Shown here: positions 52,352-60,516 of the stretch, in pieces
Layout of the letters: each line of letters opens with the position of its first letter
How positions within the stretch are numbered: position 1 is the first letter of the stretch
Origin: an uncultured Streptomyces sp.
GTDB lineage: Bacteria; Actinomycetota; Actinomycetes; Streptomycetales; Streptomycetaceae
Direction of reading: 5' to 3'
NCBI RefSeq assembly: GCF_947488945.1
Contig: NZ_CANLBS010000019.1
Coordinates: forward strand, 62,001-126,000
Length of the DNA stretch: 64,000 nt
Notes under the pieces: generated by a model
What the model was told of the DNA's origin: nothing
What the model saw: only the letters and a program-made list of their open reading frames with translations
The model's database searches: none
Translations under genes and position numbers: made by a program

Positions 52352-52437
52352 ACGGTGGCCGGCGTTCGCGTGTGCGGGCGTGGGGTGGGGGCGGGGGTGA
52401 GGCGGGGGCGGGGGTGGGGCGGGGAACGTGTACCGGA

Positions 52438-52469
52438 GGCCGGCCGAGGGCCGTCCCCCTCGGCCGGCC
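52438..52469 (-). terminator. Hairpin terminator after the deaminase gene
   Basis: GGCCGGCCGAGGG (52438-52450) pairs perfectly with CCCTCGGCCGGCC (52457-52469), 26 nt past the deaminase stop on the minus strand. Confidence 0.85.
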
Positions 52470-52495
52470 GGTACGGGGGCGGGGCCGCCGGGCGG

Positions 52496-53887
52496 TCAGG
52501 CTCCGGCGGCGATCCGCGCGAGGCGTCTGGCCTCGTCACGCGTGGCGACGGCGATGGCGTCCTCGTCCACGGTGGTCAGGTGGGTGTCCTCGACGACCGG
52601 CTTGCCGTCCACGAGGGACAGGGTGACGGGGGCGGCGGCGCCGAATATCAGGGCGGTGACCGGGTCGGCGATGGAGGCGTGGGCGAGGGTGTCCATCCTC
52701 CAGAGCACCAGGTCGGCGAGCTTCCCGGGCTCCAGCGATCCGATCTGGCTCGCGCGGCCCAGGACCTGGGCCCCGCCGTAGGTACCGAGGCGCAGGGCCT
52801 GACGTGCCGTCAGTGCCTGGTGGCGGTGGGATCCGAGGCGGTTGATGAGGAGGGCGTTGCGGAGTTCGGTGTGCAGTTCGCCGGACTCGTTGGACGCGGT
52901 GCCGTCGACGCCGAGTCCGACCGGCACCCCGGCCGCCAGCATGTCGGGTACGCGGGCGATGCCCGCGGCGAGGCGGGCGTTGGAGGACGGGCAGTGCGCG
53001 ACCCCGGTGCCGGTCCGGGCGAAGGCGGCGATGTCGGAGTCGTTCATGTGGACGCAGTGCGCCATCCACACGTCCTCGCCGAGCCAGCCGGTGGAGGCGA
53101 AGTAGTCGGTGGGGCCCATCCCGAACAGCTCCTTGCAGAACTGCTCCTCCTCGACGGTCTCCGAACCGTGGGTGTGCAGACGCACCCCCTTCGCTCTCGC
53201 CAACTCAGCTCCCTGCGTGAGGAGTTCGGTGGAGACGGAGAAGGGCGAGCAGGGGGCGACCGCGATCTGGGTCATCGCGTCGAAGGAGGGGTCGTGGTGG
53301 GTGTCCACGGTCTCGGCGGTGGCGGCGAGCGCTCCGTCGAGGGTCTCCACGGCGAAGTCGGGCGGCAGGCCGCCGTCCTTCTCGCTGCGGTCCATGGAGC
53401 CGCGGGCGAGGGTGAAGCGCACGCCCATGTCGCGGGCGGCGCCGATGATGGCGCCGGAGAGGTCGCCGGAGCCGCGCGGGTAGACGTAGTGGTGGTCCAT
53501 CGCCGTGGTGACGCCGCCGCGCGCCATCATGGCGAGCGAGCCCTGTGCGGCGGCGCGGACCATGGGCTCGTCGATGCGGGCCCAGGTGGGATAGAGCGCG
53601 ACGAGCCAGTCGAAGAGGTTGTGGTCGGTGGCGAGACCCCGGGTGATCCACTGGTAGTAGTGGTGGTGGGTGTTGACGAGACCGGGGGTGACGAGGTGGC
53701 CGGTGCCGTCGATCCGCCGGACCACGCCGGTCAGGTTCTCCGGCGCCTTGCCCGCGCCGACGGACTCGATGCGATTGCCGGCGACGACGACGTGGCCGTC
53801 GGCGTACTCGGTGTCCTGGGCGTCGACGGTCGCGATCGCGCAGTTCTCGATCACGATGCGCCGGATGTCTGCTGCCGCAGCTGCCAT
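52496..53887 (-). CDS. 8-oxoguanine/guanine deaminase-type amidohydrolase
   Basis: 463 aa from ATG 53887 with GAAGGA upstream. Amidohydrolase metal site: VNTHHHYYQWITRGL (HxH), LHTHGSETVEEE, WMAHCVHM and the catalytic Asp in LGVDGTASNESG. The HHHYYQWITRGLA signature with WLVALYPTWA matches bacterial 8-oxoguanine deaminases (cog0402 group) and related enzymes acting on guanine or isocytosine. It would feed xanthine or urate into the pathway; 8-oxoguanine deamination gives urate directly. It follows urate oxidase by 143 nt on the same strand, so it is likely part of the uraD operon. Confidence 0.92.
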   Translation of the reverse strand: MAAAAADIRRIVIENCAIATVDAQDTEYADGHVVVAGNRIESVGAGKAPENLTGVVRRIDGTGHLVTPGLVNTHHHYYQWITRGLATDHNLFDWLVALYPTWARIDEPMVRAAAQGSLAMMARGGVTTAMDHHYVYPRGSGDLSGAIIGAARDMGVRFTLARGSMDRSEKDGGLPPDFAVETLDGALAATAETVDTHHDPSFDAMTQIAVAPCSPFSVSTELLTQGAELARAKGVRLHTHGSETVEEEQFCKELFGMGPTDYFASTGWLGEDVWMAHCVHMNDSDIAAFARTGTGVAHCPSSNARLAAGIARVPDMLAAGVPVGLGVDGTASNESGELHTELRNALLINRLGSHRHQALTARQALRLGTYGGAQVLGRASQIGSLEPGKLADLVLWRMDTLAHASIADPVTALIFGAAAPVTLSLVDGKPVVEDTHLTTVDEDAIAVATRDEARRLARIAAGA

Positions 53888-54030
53888 GGTGCTTCCTTCT
53901 CTCTGTCGCGGGGCGGGCACGGCAGGACCCGGTAAGACATTGAGTGCCACAGCGTCATGGCCGGCTGTGGGTGCCGAGTGGTGGAGAGGTCCGAGGGCCG
54001 GGCCGGCCGGGTGGGCCGGCCCGGGGCGGA

Positions 54031-54966
54031 TCAGAGGTTGGTGAGGTCGACCGGGATACGCGGCTGGACGCCGTCCCGCAGCACGGTGGCCTCGATCAGA
54101 CCGTAGGGGCGGTCCGCCGCGAAGTAGACGGCCTCGCCCTCGGCGGGGTCGTTCTTCAGGCCGAACGGTTCGAGGTCCACCAGGAAGTGGTGGTTGTTGG
54201 GCAGCGAGAACCGGATCTCGTCGATCTCGCTGCGGCTCTCGATGATCCGCGAGCCCATCTGGTACAGGGTCTGCTGGAGGGAGAGCGAGTACGTCTCGGC
54301 GAACGCGTGCAGCATGTGCGTGCGGGCCTGCTCGTAGGACTTCTCCCAGTGCGGCACGGGCTGTTCGTCGCTGGTCCAGTTGTACCGCCAGCGGGCGGAG
54401 ACGTCGGTGGCCAGGATGCGGTCGTACGCCTCCTTCAGCGTCGTGTACTTGTCCTTGACGTAGCCCCAGAACTCGGAGTTGGTCGAGTTCATGACCGTGA
54501 GGTCCTTGAGGCCGGAGATGACCTCCCACGACTCGCCGTCGTAGGTGATCTGGGTGGTGCGGGTCTCCTGTCCCTTGCGCACGAAGGAGTGCTGGACGTC
54601 GTCCGCGCCGATGAACTTCGCGTTGGCGTCGGAGGCGGCGATGCGCTCCCAGGCGTACTCCTCGATCCGGATCCGGGCGGTCTTGATCGGTTCCTGGGAG
54701 GTCACGAAGTGCCGGGCGAGGTGGATGCCGAACTGCTCGGCCGACTCGATGCCGTGTTCCTTGGCGAACGCGAACACCGTGTTCTTGGTGGTGTCGGTCG
54801 GCAGGACGTTGGCGTTCGATCCGGAGTAGTGCACCTCGTCCATGTCGCCGGAGAGGGCGACGGAGACGTTGAGGTCCTTGATGTGGTGGGTGTCGCCGTC
54901 CCGCGTGATCTTGACGACGCGGTTCTCTGCTTTGCCGTACTGGTTCTGGCCGAGAATCGTGGGCAT
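54031..54966 (-). CDS. pucL: Urate oxidase (uricase)
   Basis: 311 aa from ATG 54966. It oxidises urate to 5-hydroxyisourate with release of H2O2, without cofactor. Diagnostic segments: GQNQYGKAENRVVKI, SNANVLPTDTTKNTV (catalytic Thr region), the C-terminal-half tandem T-fold with LTVMNSTNSEFWGYVKDKYTTL, and the uricase signature LPNNHHFLVDLEPFGL. It starts 8 nt after the HIU-hydrolase stop. The product decays to HIU, handled by the two genes upstream. Peroxide from this enzyme may explain co-regulation with catalase through the shared 17-bp palindrome. Confidence 0.97.
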   Translation of the reverse strand: MPTILGQNQYGKAENRVVKITRDGDTHHIKDLNVSVALSGDMDEVHYSGSNANVLPTDTTKNTVFAFAKEHGIESAEQFGIHLARHFVTSQEPIKTARIRIEEYAWERIAASDANAKFIGADDVQHSFVRKGQETRTTQITYDGESWEVISGLKDLTVMNSTNSEFWGYVKDKYTTLKEAYDRILATDVSARWRYNWTSDEQPVPHWEKSYEQARTHMLHAFAETYSLSLQQTLYQMGSRIIESRSEIDEIRFSLPNNHHFLVDLEPFGLKNDPAEGEAVYFAADRPYGLIEATVLRDGVQPRIPVDLTNL

Positions 54967-54973
54967 GTCGGTG

Positions 54974-55381
54974 CTAGCTCCCTCGGTAAACGGAGTAGCC
55001 GAACGGGTTGAGCAGCAGCGGTACGTGATAGTGCTCGCCCGGCCGGACGGCGAACGTGATCGCCACCTCCGGGAAGAACACACCGCTGTCCCTGAAGCGG
55101 GGGGCATCCTGCCGCGCGCCGGCTTGCTGGCTGGAACGGGTGGAGAAGTAGGCCTCGGTGTCGAAGTCGAGGCGTACGTGGGTGGTGCCTTCCGGCAGGG
55201 CCGGCAGATCCTTGCAGCGGCCGTCCGCGTCGGTGGCCGAGCCGCCGAGCTCCGTCCACGGCGCGTCCGCGCCGCCGCGGGCGGCGAGGGTGACGGGGAC
55301 GGAGGCCGCGGGGCGTCCGATGCTGGTGTCCAGGATGTGGGTGGACACCGAGGCGGTGGTGTCGGTACTCAGGACCGTCAC
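54974..55381 (-). CDS. uraH: 5-Hydroxyisourate hydrolase (transthyretin-like)
   Basis: 135 aa from GTG 55381, whose GTGA overlaps the uraD stop; GAAGGAGC lies just upstream. Family signatures: VSTHILDTSIGRPA (active-site His) at the N-terminus, VRLDFDTEAYF in the middle, and the C-terminal HYHVPLLLNPFGYSVYRGS, where the terminal YRGS tetrapeptide is diagnostic. It converts 5-hydroxyisourate to OHCU. Second gene of the uraD-uraH-urate oxidase operon. Confidence 0.97.
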   Translation of the reverse strand: MTVLSTDTTASVSTHILDTSIGRPAASVPVTLAARGGADAPWTELGGSATDADGRCKDLPALPEGTTHVRLDFDTEAYFSTRSSQQAGARQDAPRFRDSGVFFPEVAITFAVRPGEHYHVPLLLNPFGYSVYRGS

Positions 55382-55887
55382 GCTCCTTCGGTCACGAGGC
55401 GGGTCAGCCGGATACGGTTGATCTTGCCCAGTTCGGTGCGCACGATCGCGCGCTCCCGTTCGGGCGTGTTCCCGGTCCGGGCGATCAGCGCGTCGCGCAT
55501 CTGCTCGCCCGTGGCGCCGGTCGCGCAGATCAGGAAGACGTGGCCGAACCGTTCCTGGTAGGCCAGGTTCAGTTCGAGCATCTCGGCCTTGAGGTCCTCG
55601 GAGGCTCCGGCCATGCCGCGCTGTTCGCGCGAGGAGACCGGGTCGCCCTCCTTGGGGCGTCCGATCGGCGGGTGGCCGGCCATCGCTTCGGCCAGGTCGT
55701 CCGCGGTGAGCGCCGCCGTGGCGGTGTCGCTCGCCTCGAGGAGGGCGTCGGCGGTGGGGTACGGGCGGCCTTCCCGCAGGGCGGCCCCCCAGGCCGCGCT
55801 GGCACAGACCTCGTGCAACGCGGTGGCGGCGTCTTCGTCCGCGAGGGTGTTGAACCGGGCGAGGCCCGGTGTGGAGCTCGAAGTCAC
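55378..55887 (-). CDS. uraD: OHCU decarboxylase
   Basis: 169 aa from GTG 55887 with GGAGG upstream. It decarboxylates OHCU to S-allantoin. Motifs: catalytic His in AGHPPIGRPK, SSREQRGM, the LNLAYQERFGHVFLICATG core and the C-terminal ELGKINRIRLTRLV. First gene of the urate operon. Its promoter region contains a 17-bp palindrome whose half-site supplies the -35. Confidence 0.96.
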   Translation of the reverse strand: MTSSSTPGLARFNTLADEDAATALHEVCASAAWGAALREGRPYPTADALLEASDTATAALTADDLAEAMAGHPPIGRPKEGDPVSSREQRGMAGASEDLKAEMLELNLAYQERFGHVFLICATGATGEQMRDALIARTGNTPERERAIVRTELGKINRIRLTRLVTEGA

Positions 55888-55935
55888 GGGAGCCTCCGTG
55901 GCTGATCTTCGCTGGTGCGTCGTTCGGGCTGCCGA

Positions 55936-55965
55936 TAGCTAACGCCCTCCGCAACACCACGTCAA
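55936..55965 (-). promoter_or_regulatory. Probable uraD operon promoter
   Basis: On the minus strand, TTGACG (55960-55965), 17-18 nt, then TTAGCT/TAGCTA (55936-55942). The -35 lies within the palindrome at 55961-55977. Leader about 40 nt. Confidence 0.65.
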
Positions 55966-55977
55966 CACTTTGTTGAA
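55961..55977. promoter_or_regulatory. 17-bp palindrome at the uraD promoter
   Basis: GTCAACACTTTGTTGAA (minus strand TTCAACAAAGTGTTGAC). Nearly identical to the catalase site TTCAACAAACTGTTGAC, and in the same place relative to the -35. Confidence 0.75.
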
Positions 55978-55995
55978 ATCTCGGGTACGGGAAAA

Positions 55996-56022
55996 GCCGC
56001 CGCCGGAGTCTCCGGCGACGGC
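55996..56022 (-). terminator. Hairpin after the HTH gene
   Basis: GCCGCCGCCGGA (55996-56007) pairs with TCCGGCGACGGC (56011-56022) with one mismatch, about 85 nt past the stop at 56106 on the minus strand. Confidence 0.65.
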
Positions 56023-56105
56023 TCCGCGAACTGTCGTCCAACTGCGCCGCCGCGGGGGCGCTTTCCTCGCGCCGGGGGCACGGGGCACACCGGTCGGGAG
56101 GGGGA

Positions 56106-56465
56106 TCAGGCCCGGTTCAGGTAGTTGTAGACGGTGAAGCGGCTGACCCCGAGGGCCGCCGCCACGGTCTCCACCCCGTGGCGCACGGTGAAGGCGCCGC
56201 GCGCCTCCAGCGTGCGGACGACGGACTGCTTGGTGCGGCGGTCCAGCTCGGCGAGCGGCATCCCGTGGGTCCGCTCCATCGCGGCCAGGATGTGGTCGAG
56301 CGACGCGGAGAGGCGGGGCAGCCGCACGGCTATGACGTCCTCCCCCTCCCAGGCGAGCACCACGTCCTCGGGGAGCGCGTCGCCGACCCGGAGGAGCTCC
56401 GCCCCCATGGCGTCCACGAGCGGTTTGACGGCCTCGGCCAGCGGGTGGTCGGGCGCAGCGGTCAC
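56106..56465 (-). CDS. Small HTH DNA-binding protein (HTH_22/YheO C-terminal-like)
   Basis: 119 aa from GTG 56465, overlapping the stop of the upstream gene by 4 nt (GTGA). The first 70 residues (PLAEAVKPLVDAMGAELLRVGDALPEDVVLAWEGEDVIAVRLP) look like a short alpha/beta sensing part. The last 40 (SVVRTLEARGAFTVRHGVETVAAALGVSRFTVYNYLNRA) match the C-terminal HTH of DauR/YheO-type regulators, with the recognition helix in VSRFTVYNYL. It is much shorter than YheO (about 240) and lacks its PAS part. It lies beside and upstream of the urate operon; no operator is proven, but it is a candidate regulator for the 17-bp palindromes. Confidence 0.85.
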   Translation of the reverse strand: MTAAPDHPLAEAVKPLVDAMGAELLRVGDALPEDVVLAWEGEDVIAVRLPRLSASLDHILAAMERTHGMPLAELDRRTKQSVVRTLEARGAFTVRHGVETVAAALGVSRFTVYNYLNRA

Positions 56466-56713
56466 CGGTCACCCTCCCCCAGGACATTGACCTGGAGCGA
56501 CACCCGGGTGGCGCCGGCGGCGAGCGACCGGCGCAGCAGGGCGTCCACCGCGCTCAGCACGGCCTCGGCGCCGCCGTCCGCGGTGTTGCCGAAGGGACCG
56601 ACGTCGACCGCGTCGAGGTCGGCGCCCTGGATGACCTCGCGGGCCACCACGGCGTGGGCGGGCGCCTCGTCGAGATCGAAGGGCTCGGTGGTGAATTCCA
56701 CCCTCAAACGCAC
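56462..56713 (-). CDS. MTH1187/YkoF-type thiamine-binding protein
   Basis: 83 aa from GTG 56713 with GGGAGG upstream; the longer in-frame version has no family text. The sequence LRVEFTTEPFDLDEAPAHAVVAREVI, VDVGPFGNTADGGAEAVLSAVDALLRRSLAAGATRVSLQVNVL is that of the small thiamine-binding (DUF77-like) ferredoxin-fold proteins. Gcl, encoded in the same block, needs thiamine diphosphate, so a ligand link is conceivable, but this is inference. Its GTGA overlap with the HTH gene means the two proteins are made together, perhaps as sensor and DNA-binding partners. Confidence 0.88.
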   Translation of the reverse strand: MRLRVEFTTEPFDLDEAPAHAVVAREVIQGADLDAVDVGPFGNTADGGAEAVLSAVDALLRRSLAAGATRVSLQVNVLGEGDR

Positions 56714-56871
56714 GGTGCCTCCCTGGTCTCCTCGCCGGGGGTGCGGCCCCGGCGGTCCGGCACGACTGTAACGCGGCGCCCCGCCCGGTCCGGCGGCCGA
56801 ACGGGCCGCCACCGGCCGGGCCGCACCCCTCCCGAACGGGGGCCGCGGGACGCACGGTCGGAGTCCGCCTC

Positions 56872-56901
56872 TTGACAGCCTCCCCGCATCCCGTGCAGTC
56901 T
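56872..56901 (+). promoter_or_regulatory. Probable hyi promoter
   Basis: TTGACA (56872-56877), 18 nt, CAGTCT (56896-56901). The tandem operator begins at the last base of the -10, so bound protein would block initiation. Confidence 0.7.
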
Positions 56902-56936
56902 TCCATTAGGCAGAAACAAACTTCCGCTATACGGAA
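56901..56936. promoter_or_regulatory. Tandem 15-bp operator pair upstream of hyi
   Basis: TTCCATTAGGCAGAA (56901-56915) and the perfect-armed TTCCGCTATACGGAA (56922-56936) with a 6-nt spacer. The second box abuts the AAGGAG ribosome-binding site. Confidence 0.82.
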
Positions 56937-56952
56937 GGAGCGCCGAACCCTC

Positions 56953-57804
56953 ATGGGCTACCCGGACCAGCGCTTCGATGTGAACCTCTCGATCCTCTTC
57001 ACCGAACTCCCCCTGCTGGAACGGCCCGCGGCCGCGGCCGCAGCCGGTTTCACCGCGGTGGAGCTGTGGTGGCCGTGGATCTCCACACCCACCCCTCCGG
57101 CGGCCGAACTCGACGCGCTGCGGCGCGCGTTGGACGACGCCGGCACCCGGCTGGTGGGGCTCAACTTCTACGCCGGCGAACTGCCGGGCCCCGACCGGGG
57201 CGCCCTGTCGGTACCGGGAGACGAGTCGAAACGCTTCCGCGCCAACATCGACGTGGCCACCGAGTTCGCCGACGCCACCGGATGCCGGGCGCTCAACGCG
57301 CTGTACGGCAACCGGGTCGCCGGGGTGGACCCGGCCGTCCAGGACGAACTCGCCCTGGAGAACCTCGTCCTGGCCGCCCGCGCGGCGGCCTCGATCGGCG
57401 CGGACCTGCTGATCGAGACCCTCAACGCGCCGGAGTCACCGCGCTACCCGCTGGTGAGCGCACCGGCCGGGGTCGAGGTGGCCGACCGCGTCAACGAGGC
57501 GACCGGACTCACCAACGCCCTTTTCCTGATGGACCTTTACCACCTGTCGATGAACGGCGAGGACCTGAGCCAGGCGATCAAGAGCTACACCGCCAGGACG
57601 GGTCACGTGCAGATCGCCGACAATCCCGGGCGCGGCGCGCCCGGCACCGGCTCGCTGCCGCTGGAACGGCTGCTCGACGAGCTGACCGCGGCGGGCTACA
57701 CCGGCCATGTGGGCCTGGAGTACAAGCCGGGCGACCGCCCGAGCGCCGAGGCGTTCGGCTGGCTGCCGGCCGACGCGCGGGACGCGTCCCGCCCGCGCGC
57801 CTGA
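56953..57804 (+). CDS. hyi: Hydroxypyruvate isomerase family protein
   Basis: 283 aa from ATG 56953, preceded by AAGGAG at 56935-56940. It is a xylose-isomerase-like TIM barrel: FDVNLSILFTELPLLERPAAAAAAGFTAVELWWPW, LNALYGNR, DLLIETLNAPESPRYPLVSA (metal Glu), LFLMDLYHLSMNGEDL (Asp/His), HVQIADNPGRGAPGTG and GLEYKPG. This motif string is that of Hyi/GlxB-like isomerases, which interconvert tartronate semialdehyde and hydroxypyruvate after Gcl. It precedes GlxR by 72 nt on the same strand. Its promoter carries the same tandem operator as gcl. Confidence 0.95.
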   Translation: MGYPDQRFDVNLSILFTELPLLERPAAAAAAGFTAVELWWPWISTPTPPAAELDALRRALDDAGTRLVGLNFYAGELPGPDRGALSVPGDESKRFRANIDVATEFADATGCRALNALYGNRVAGVDPAVQDELALENLVLAARAAASIGADLLIETLNAPESPRYPLVSAPAGVEVADRVNEATGLTNALFLMDLYHLSMNGEDLSQAIKSYTARTGHVQIADNPGRGAPGTGSLPLERLLDELTAAGYTGHVGLEYKPGDRPSAEAFGWLPADARDASRPRA

Positions 57805-57876
57805 CCACGCCCGTACCCGCAGCCGTACCGCGGTCGCCGCACCGCGTCCCGTACACCGTCCGAGGAAGGCATCCCC

Positions 57877-58770
57877 ATGAGCAACAACCTCCCCAAGGTC
57901 GCCTGGATCGGGCTCGGCATCATGGGGTCGCCCATGTCCGAGAACCTGGTCAAGGCCGGATACGACGTCACCGGTTACACCCTGGAACGCGACAAGGTCG
58001 ACCGGCTGGTCGCCGCGGGAGGGTCCGGGGCCGGGTCGATCGCGGAAGCGGTCGCCGACGCCGACGTCATCGTCACGATGGTCCCGGCGTCCCCGCAGGT
58101 CGAGGCCGTGGCGTACGGCCCCGACGGCATCCTGGCGCACGCCAGGCGGGGCGCGCTGCTGATCGACATGTCCTCGATCACCCCGCAGACCTCGGTCGAC
58201 CTGGCCGAGAAGGGCCGCGAGCAGGGCGTCCGGGTGCTGGACGCCCCCGTGTCGGGCGGCGAGGCCGGGGCCGTGGAAGCGGTCCTGTCCATCATGGTCG
58301 GCGGCGACCGGGACGACTTCGACGAGGCGCGCCCGCTGTTCGACGCGCTCGGCAAGACCATCGTGCTCTGCGGGCCGCACGGCTCGGGCCAGACGGTGAA
58401 GGCCGCGAACCAGCTCATCGTCGCGGTGAACATCCAGGCGTGCGCGGAGGCGGTCGTCTTCCTGGAGAAGTCGGGCGTCGACCTCTCGGCCGCGCTCGAC
58501 GTGCTGGGCGGCGGACTGGCCGGCTCCACGGTGCTGGCCCGCAAGCGGGACAACTTCCTGGACCGCGACTTCGCGCCCGGCTTCCGCATCGACCTGCACC
58601 ACAAGGACATGGGCATCGTCACGGACGCCGCCCGCAACGTCGGCGCCGCGCTGCCGGTCGGCGCGGTGGTCGCCCAGCTCATCGCCTCGCTGCGCGCCCA
58701 GGGCGACGGCGGCCTCGACCACTCCGCCCTGCTCCGCGCCGTCGAGCGCCTCTCCGGCGCGCAGGTCTGA
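57877..58770 (+). CDS. glxR: 2-Hydroxy-3-oxopropionate (tartronate semialdehyde) reductase
   Basis: 297 aa from ATG 57877. Beta-hydroxyacid dehydrogenase family: the NADPH fold VAWIGLGIMGSPMSENLVKAGYDV, the substrate-binding DAPVSGGEAGA motif near residue 125, catalytic Lys in TVKAANQLIVAVNIQACAEA near 172, and DFAPGFRIDLHHKDMGI. It reduces tartronate semialdehyde to glycerate with NAD(P)H, completing the glyoxylate-to-glycerate route begun by Gcl. Second gene of the hyi operon. No glycerate kinase is present in the window. Confidence 0.95.
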   Translation: MSNNLPKVAWIGLGIMGSPMSENLVKAGYDVTGYTLERDKVDRLVAAGGSGAGSIAEAVADADVIVTMVPASPQVEAVAYGPDGILAHARRGALLIDMSSITPQTSVDLAEKGREQGVRVLDAPVSGGEAGAVEAVLSIMVGGDRDDFDEARPLFDALGKTIVLCGPHGSGQTVKAANQLIVAVNIQACAEAVVFLEKSGVDLSAALDVLGGGLAGSTVLARKRDNFLDRDFAPGFRIDLHHKDMGIVTDAARNVGAALPVGAVVAQLIASLRAQGDGGLDHSALLRAVERLSGAQV

Positions 58771-58892
58771 TCCCGGCCCTCCTCGCCGAGGGCCCCACCG
58801 ACCCCGGTCCGCGGCGGCGCCGACACCTGTCCTGTCGCGCCCAGGCGCCCCCGCGGACCGGATCCAACCGCACCACCGCCCCACTCTTCGAA

Positions 58893-58909
58893 TTCAACAA
58901 ACTGTTGAC
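58893..58909. promoter_or_regulatory. 17-bp palindrome at the catalase promoter
   Basis: TTCAACAAACTGTTGAC. Its right half forms the TTGAC of the -35. It matches the uraD operon site except at one base. Confidence 0.78.
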
Positions 58910-58934
58910 GTTTCGTTCCCGGCGAACCTACGCT
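58905..58934 (+). promoter_or_regulatory. Probable catalase promoter
   Basis: TTGACG (58905-58910), 18 nt, TACGCT (58929-58934), about 38 nt before the probable ribosome-binding site GAGGAAGG and the ATG at 58979. Confidence 0.72.
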
Positions 58935-58978
58935 CGCCGGGCCGTCAGCAGCTCCAGTGAGGAAGGTCATTCCGACAT

Positions 58979-60436
58979 ATGGCTACGCGTGTGCTCACGA
59001 CCGAGTCAGGCGCCCCGGTCGCCGACAACCAGAACTCCGCCACCGCCGGCGTCGGCGGGCCGGTCCTCCTCCAGGACCAGCACCTGCTGGAGAAGCTCGC
59101 CCGTTTCAACCGTGAGCGCATCCCGGAGCGCGTGGTGCACGCCCGCGGCTCGGGGGCGTACGGCTACTTCGAGGTGACGGACGACGTCAGCGGGCTGACC
59201 CGCGCCCACTTCCTGTCCGAAGTCGGCCGCCGCACCGAGACGTTCATCCGCTTCTCGACCGTCGCCGACTCGCTCGGCGGCGCGGACGCCGTCCGCGACC
59301 CGCGCGGCTTCGCCCTCAAGTTCTATACCGAAGAGGGCAATTACGACCTGGTCGGCAACAACACCCCGGTCTTCTTCATCAAGGACCCGGTGAAGTTCCC
59401 CGACTTCATCCACTCGCAGAAGCGCGACCCGTTCACCGGGCGCCAGGAACCGGACAACGTCTGGGACTTCTGGGCGCACTCCCCCGAGGCGACCCACCAG
59501 ATCACCTGGCTGATGGGCGACCGGGGCATCCCCGCCTCGTACCGCCACATGAACGGCTTCGGCTCGCACACCTACCAGTGGACCAACGCCGAGGGCGAGG
59601 CCTTCTGGGTGAAGTACCACTTCGAGACCAACCAGGGTGTGCGCTCGCTCTCCAACGAGCAGGCCGCCGAGACCGTGGGCAAGGACGCCGCCTCGCACCA
59701 GACCGACCTGCTTCAGGCGATCGAGCGTGGCGTGTACCCGTCGTGGACGCTGTACGTGCAGGTGATGCCGGTGGCCGAGGCCGCCGACTACCGCTTCAAC
59801 CCGTTCGACCTGACCAAGGTGTGGCCGCACGCCGACTACCCGCTGCGGCGGGTCGGCCGGCTGGTGCTGAACCGGAACCCGGACAACGTCTTCGCCGAGG
59901 TCGAGCAGGCCGCCTTCTCACCGAACAACTTCGTGCCGGGCATCGGTCCGTCGCCGGACAAGATGCTCCAGGGCCGTCTGTTCGCCTACGCCGACGCGCA
60001 CCGCTACCGCCTCGGCGTCAACCACACCCACCTGCCGGTCAACGCGCCGAAGAACGCCACCGTGGACAACTACGGCCGCGACGGCCTGATGGCCACCCGC
60101 AACGGCGGTCGCCGCGACAAGAACTACGAGCCCAACTCGTACGCGGGCCCCGCCGAGACGGGCCGTCCGCTGTCGGCGCCGGTCGCCGTGCAGGGCTGGA
60201 CCGGGACGCACGAGGCGCCGGCCCACACGAAGGACGACGACTTCTTCCAGGCGGGCGAGCTGTACCGGCTGATGTCGCCGGCCGAGAAGGACCGCCTGAT
60301 CGCCACCATCGCGGGCGGCCTCTCCCAGGTCACCCGCGACGACGTGGTCCAGAAGAACGTCGCGCATTTCCACGCCGCGGACCCCGAGTACGGCCGCCGC
60401 GTCGAGGAGGCCGTCCGCGCACTCCGCGAGGGCTGA
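58979..60436 (+). CDS. Monofunctional haem catalase
   Basis: 485 aa from ATG 58979. Clade-3-size catalase: active-site His in FNRERIPERVVHARGSGAYGYFEVT, Asn in GNNTPVFFIKDPVKFPDFIHSQKR, the proximal haem Tyr in RLFAYADAHRYRLG, and NADPH-type surroundings. It breaks down H2O2 in the cytosol. Placement between glxR and gcl, and a promoter palindrome shared with the urate operon, suggest it is dedicated to peroxide made by urate oxidase. It ends in a very strong bidirectional terminator. Confidence 0.97.
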   Translation: MATRVLTTESGAPVADNQNSATAGVGGPVLLQDQHLLEKLARFNRERIPERVVHARGSGAYGYFEVTDDVSGLTRAHFLSEVGRRTETFIRFSTVADSLGGADAVRDPRGFALKFYTEEGNYDLVGNNTPVFFIKDPVKFPDFIHSQKRDPFTGRQEPDNVWDFWAHSPEATHQITWLMGDRGIPASYRHMNGFGSHTYQWTNAEGEAFWVKYHFETNQGVRSLSNEQAAETVGKDAASHQTDLLQAIERGVYPSWTLYVQVMPVAEAADYRFNPFDLTKVWPHADYPLRRVGRLVLNRNPDNVFAEVEQAAFSPNNFVPGIGPSPDKMLQGRLFAYADAHRYRLGVNHTHLPVNAPKNATVDNYGRDGLMATRNGGRRDKNYEPNSYAGPAETGRPLSAPVAVQGWTGTHEAPAHTKDDDFFQAGELYRLMSPAEKDRLIATIAGGLSQVTRDDVVQKNVAHFHAADPEYGRRVEEAVRALREG

Positions 60437-60452
60437 GCCCACGCCGCACCAC

Positions 60453-60516
60453 GACCCGCACACGCCGGTGCCGCCGATCCGTCTCCCAGGATCGGCGGCA
60501 CCGGCGTGTGCGGGTC
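60453..60516. terminator. Perfect 28-bp hairpin between catalase and a convergent gene
   Basis: Arms 60453-60480 and 60489-60516 are fully complementary (starting GACCCGCACACG), loop GTCTCCCA. It begins 16 nt after the catalase stop and its far end overlaps the stop codon of the convergent gene at 60515. Confidence 0.95.

Larger units (their letters stand above)
51954..52495. other. Intergenic region upstream of the purine permease
   Basis: 542 bases without a plausible gene. It holds, from right to left, the deaminase terminator (52438-52469), a 45-nt G-run array (52382-52426), a second hairpin (52327-52351) and an imperfect GTCAAC...GTTGAC inverted repeat (52117-52146) upstream of the permease start. 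Confidence 0.6.
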
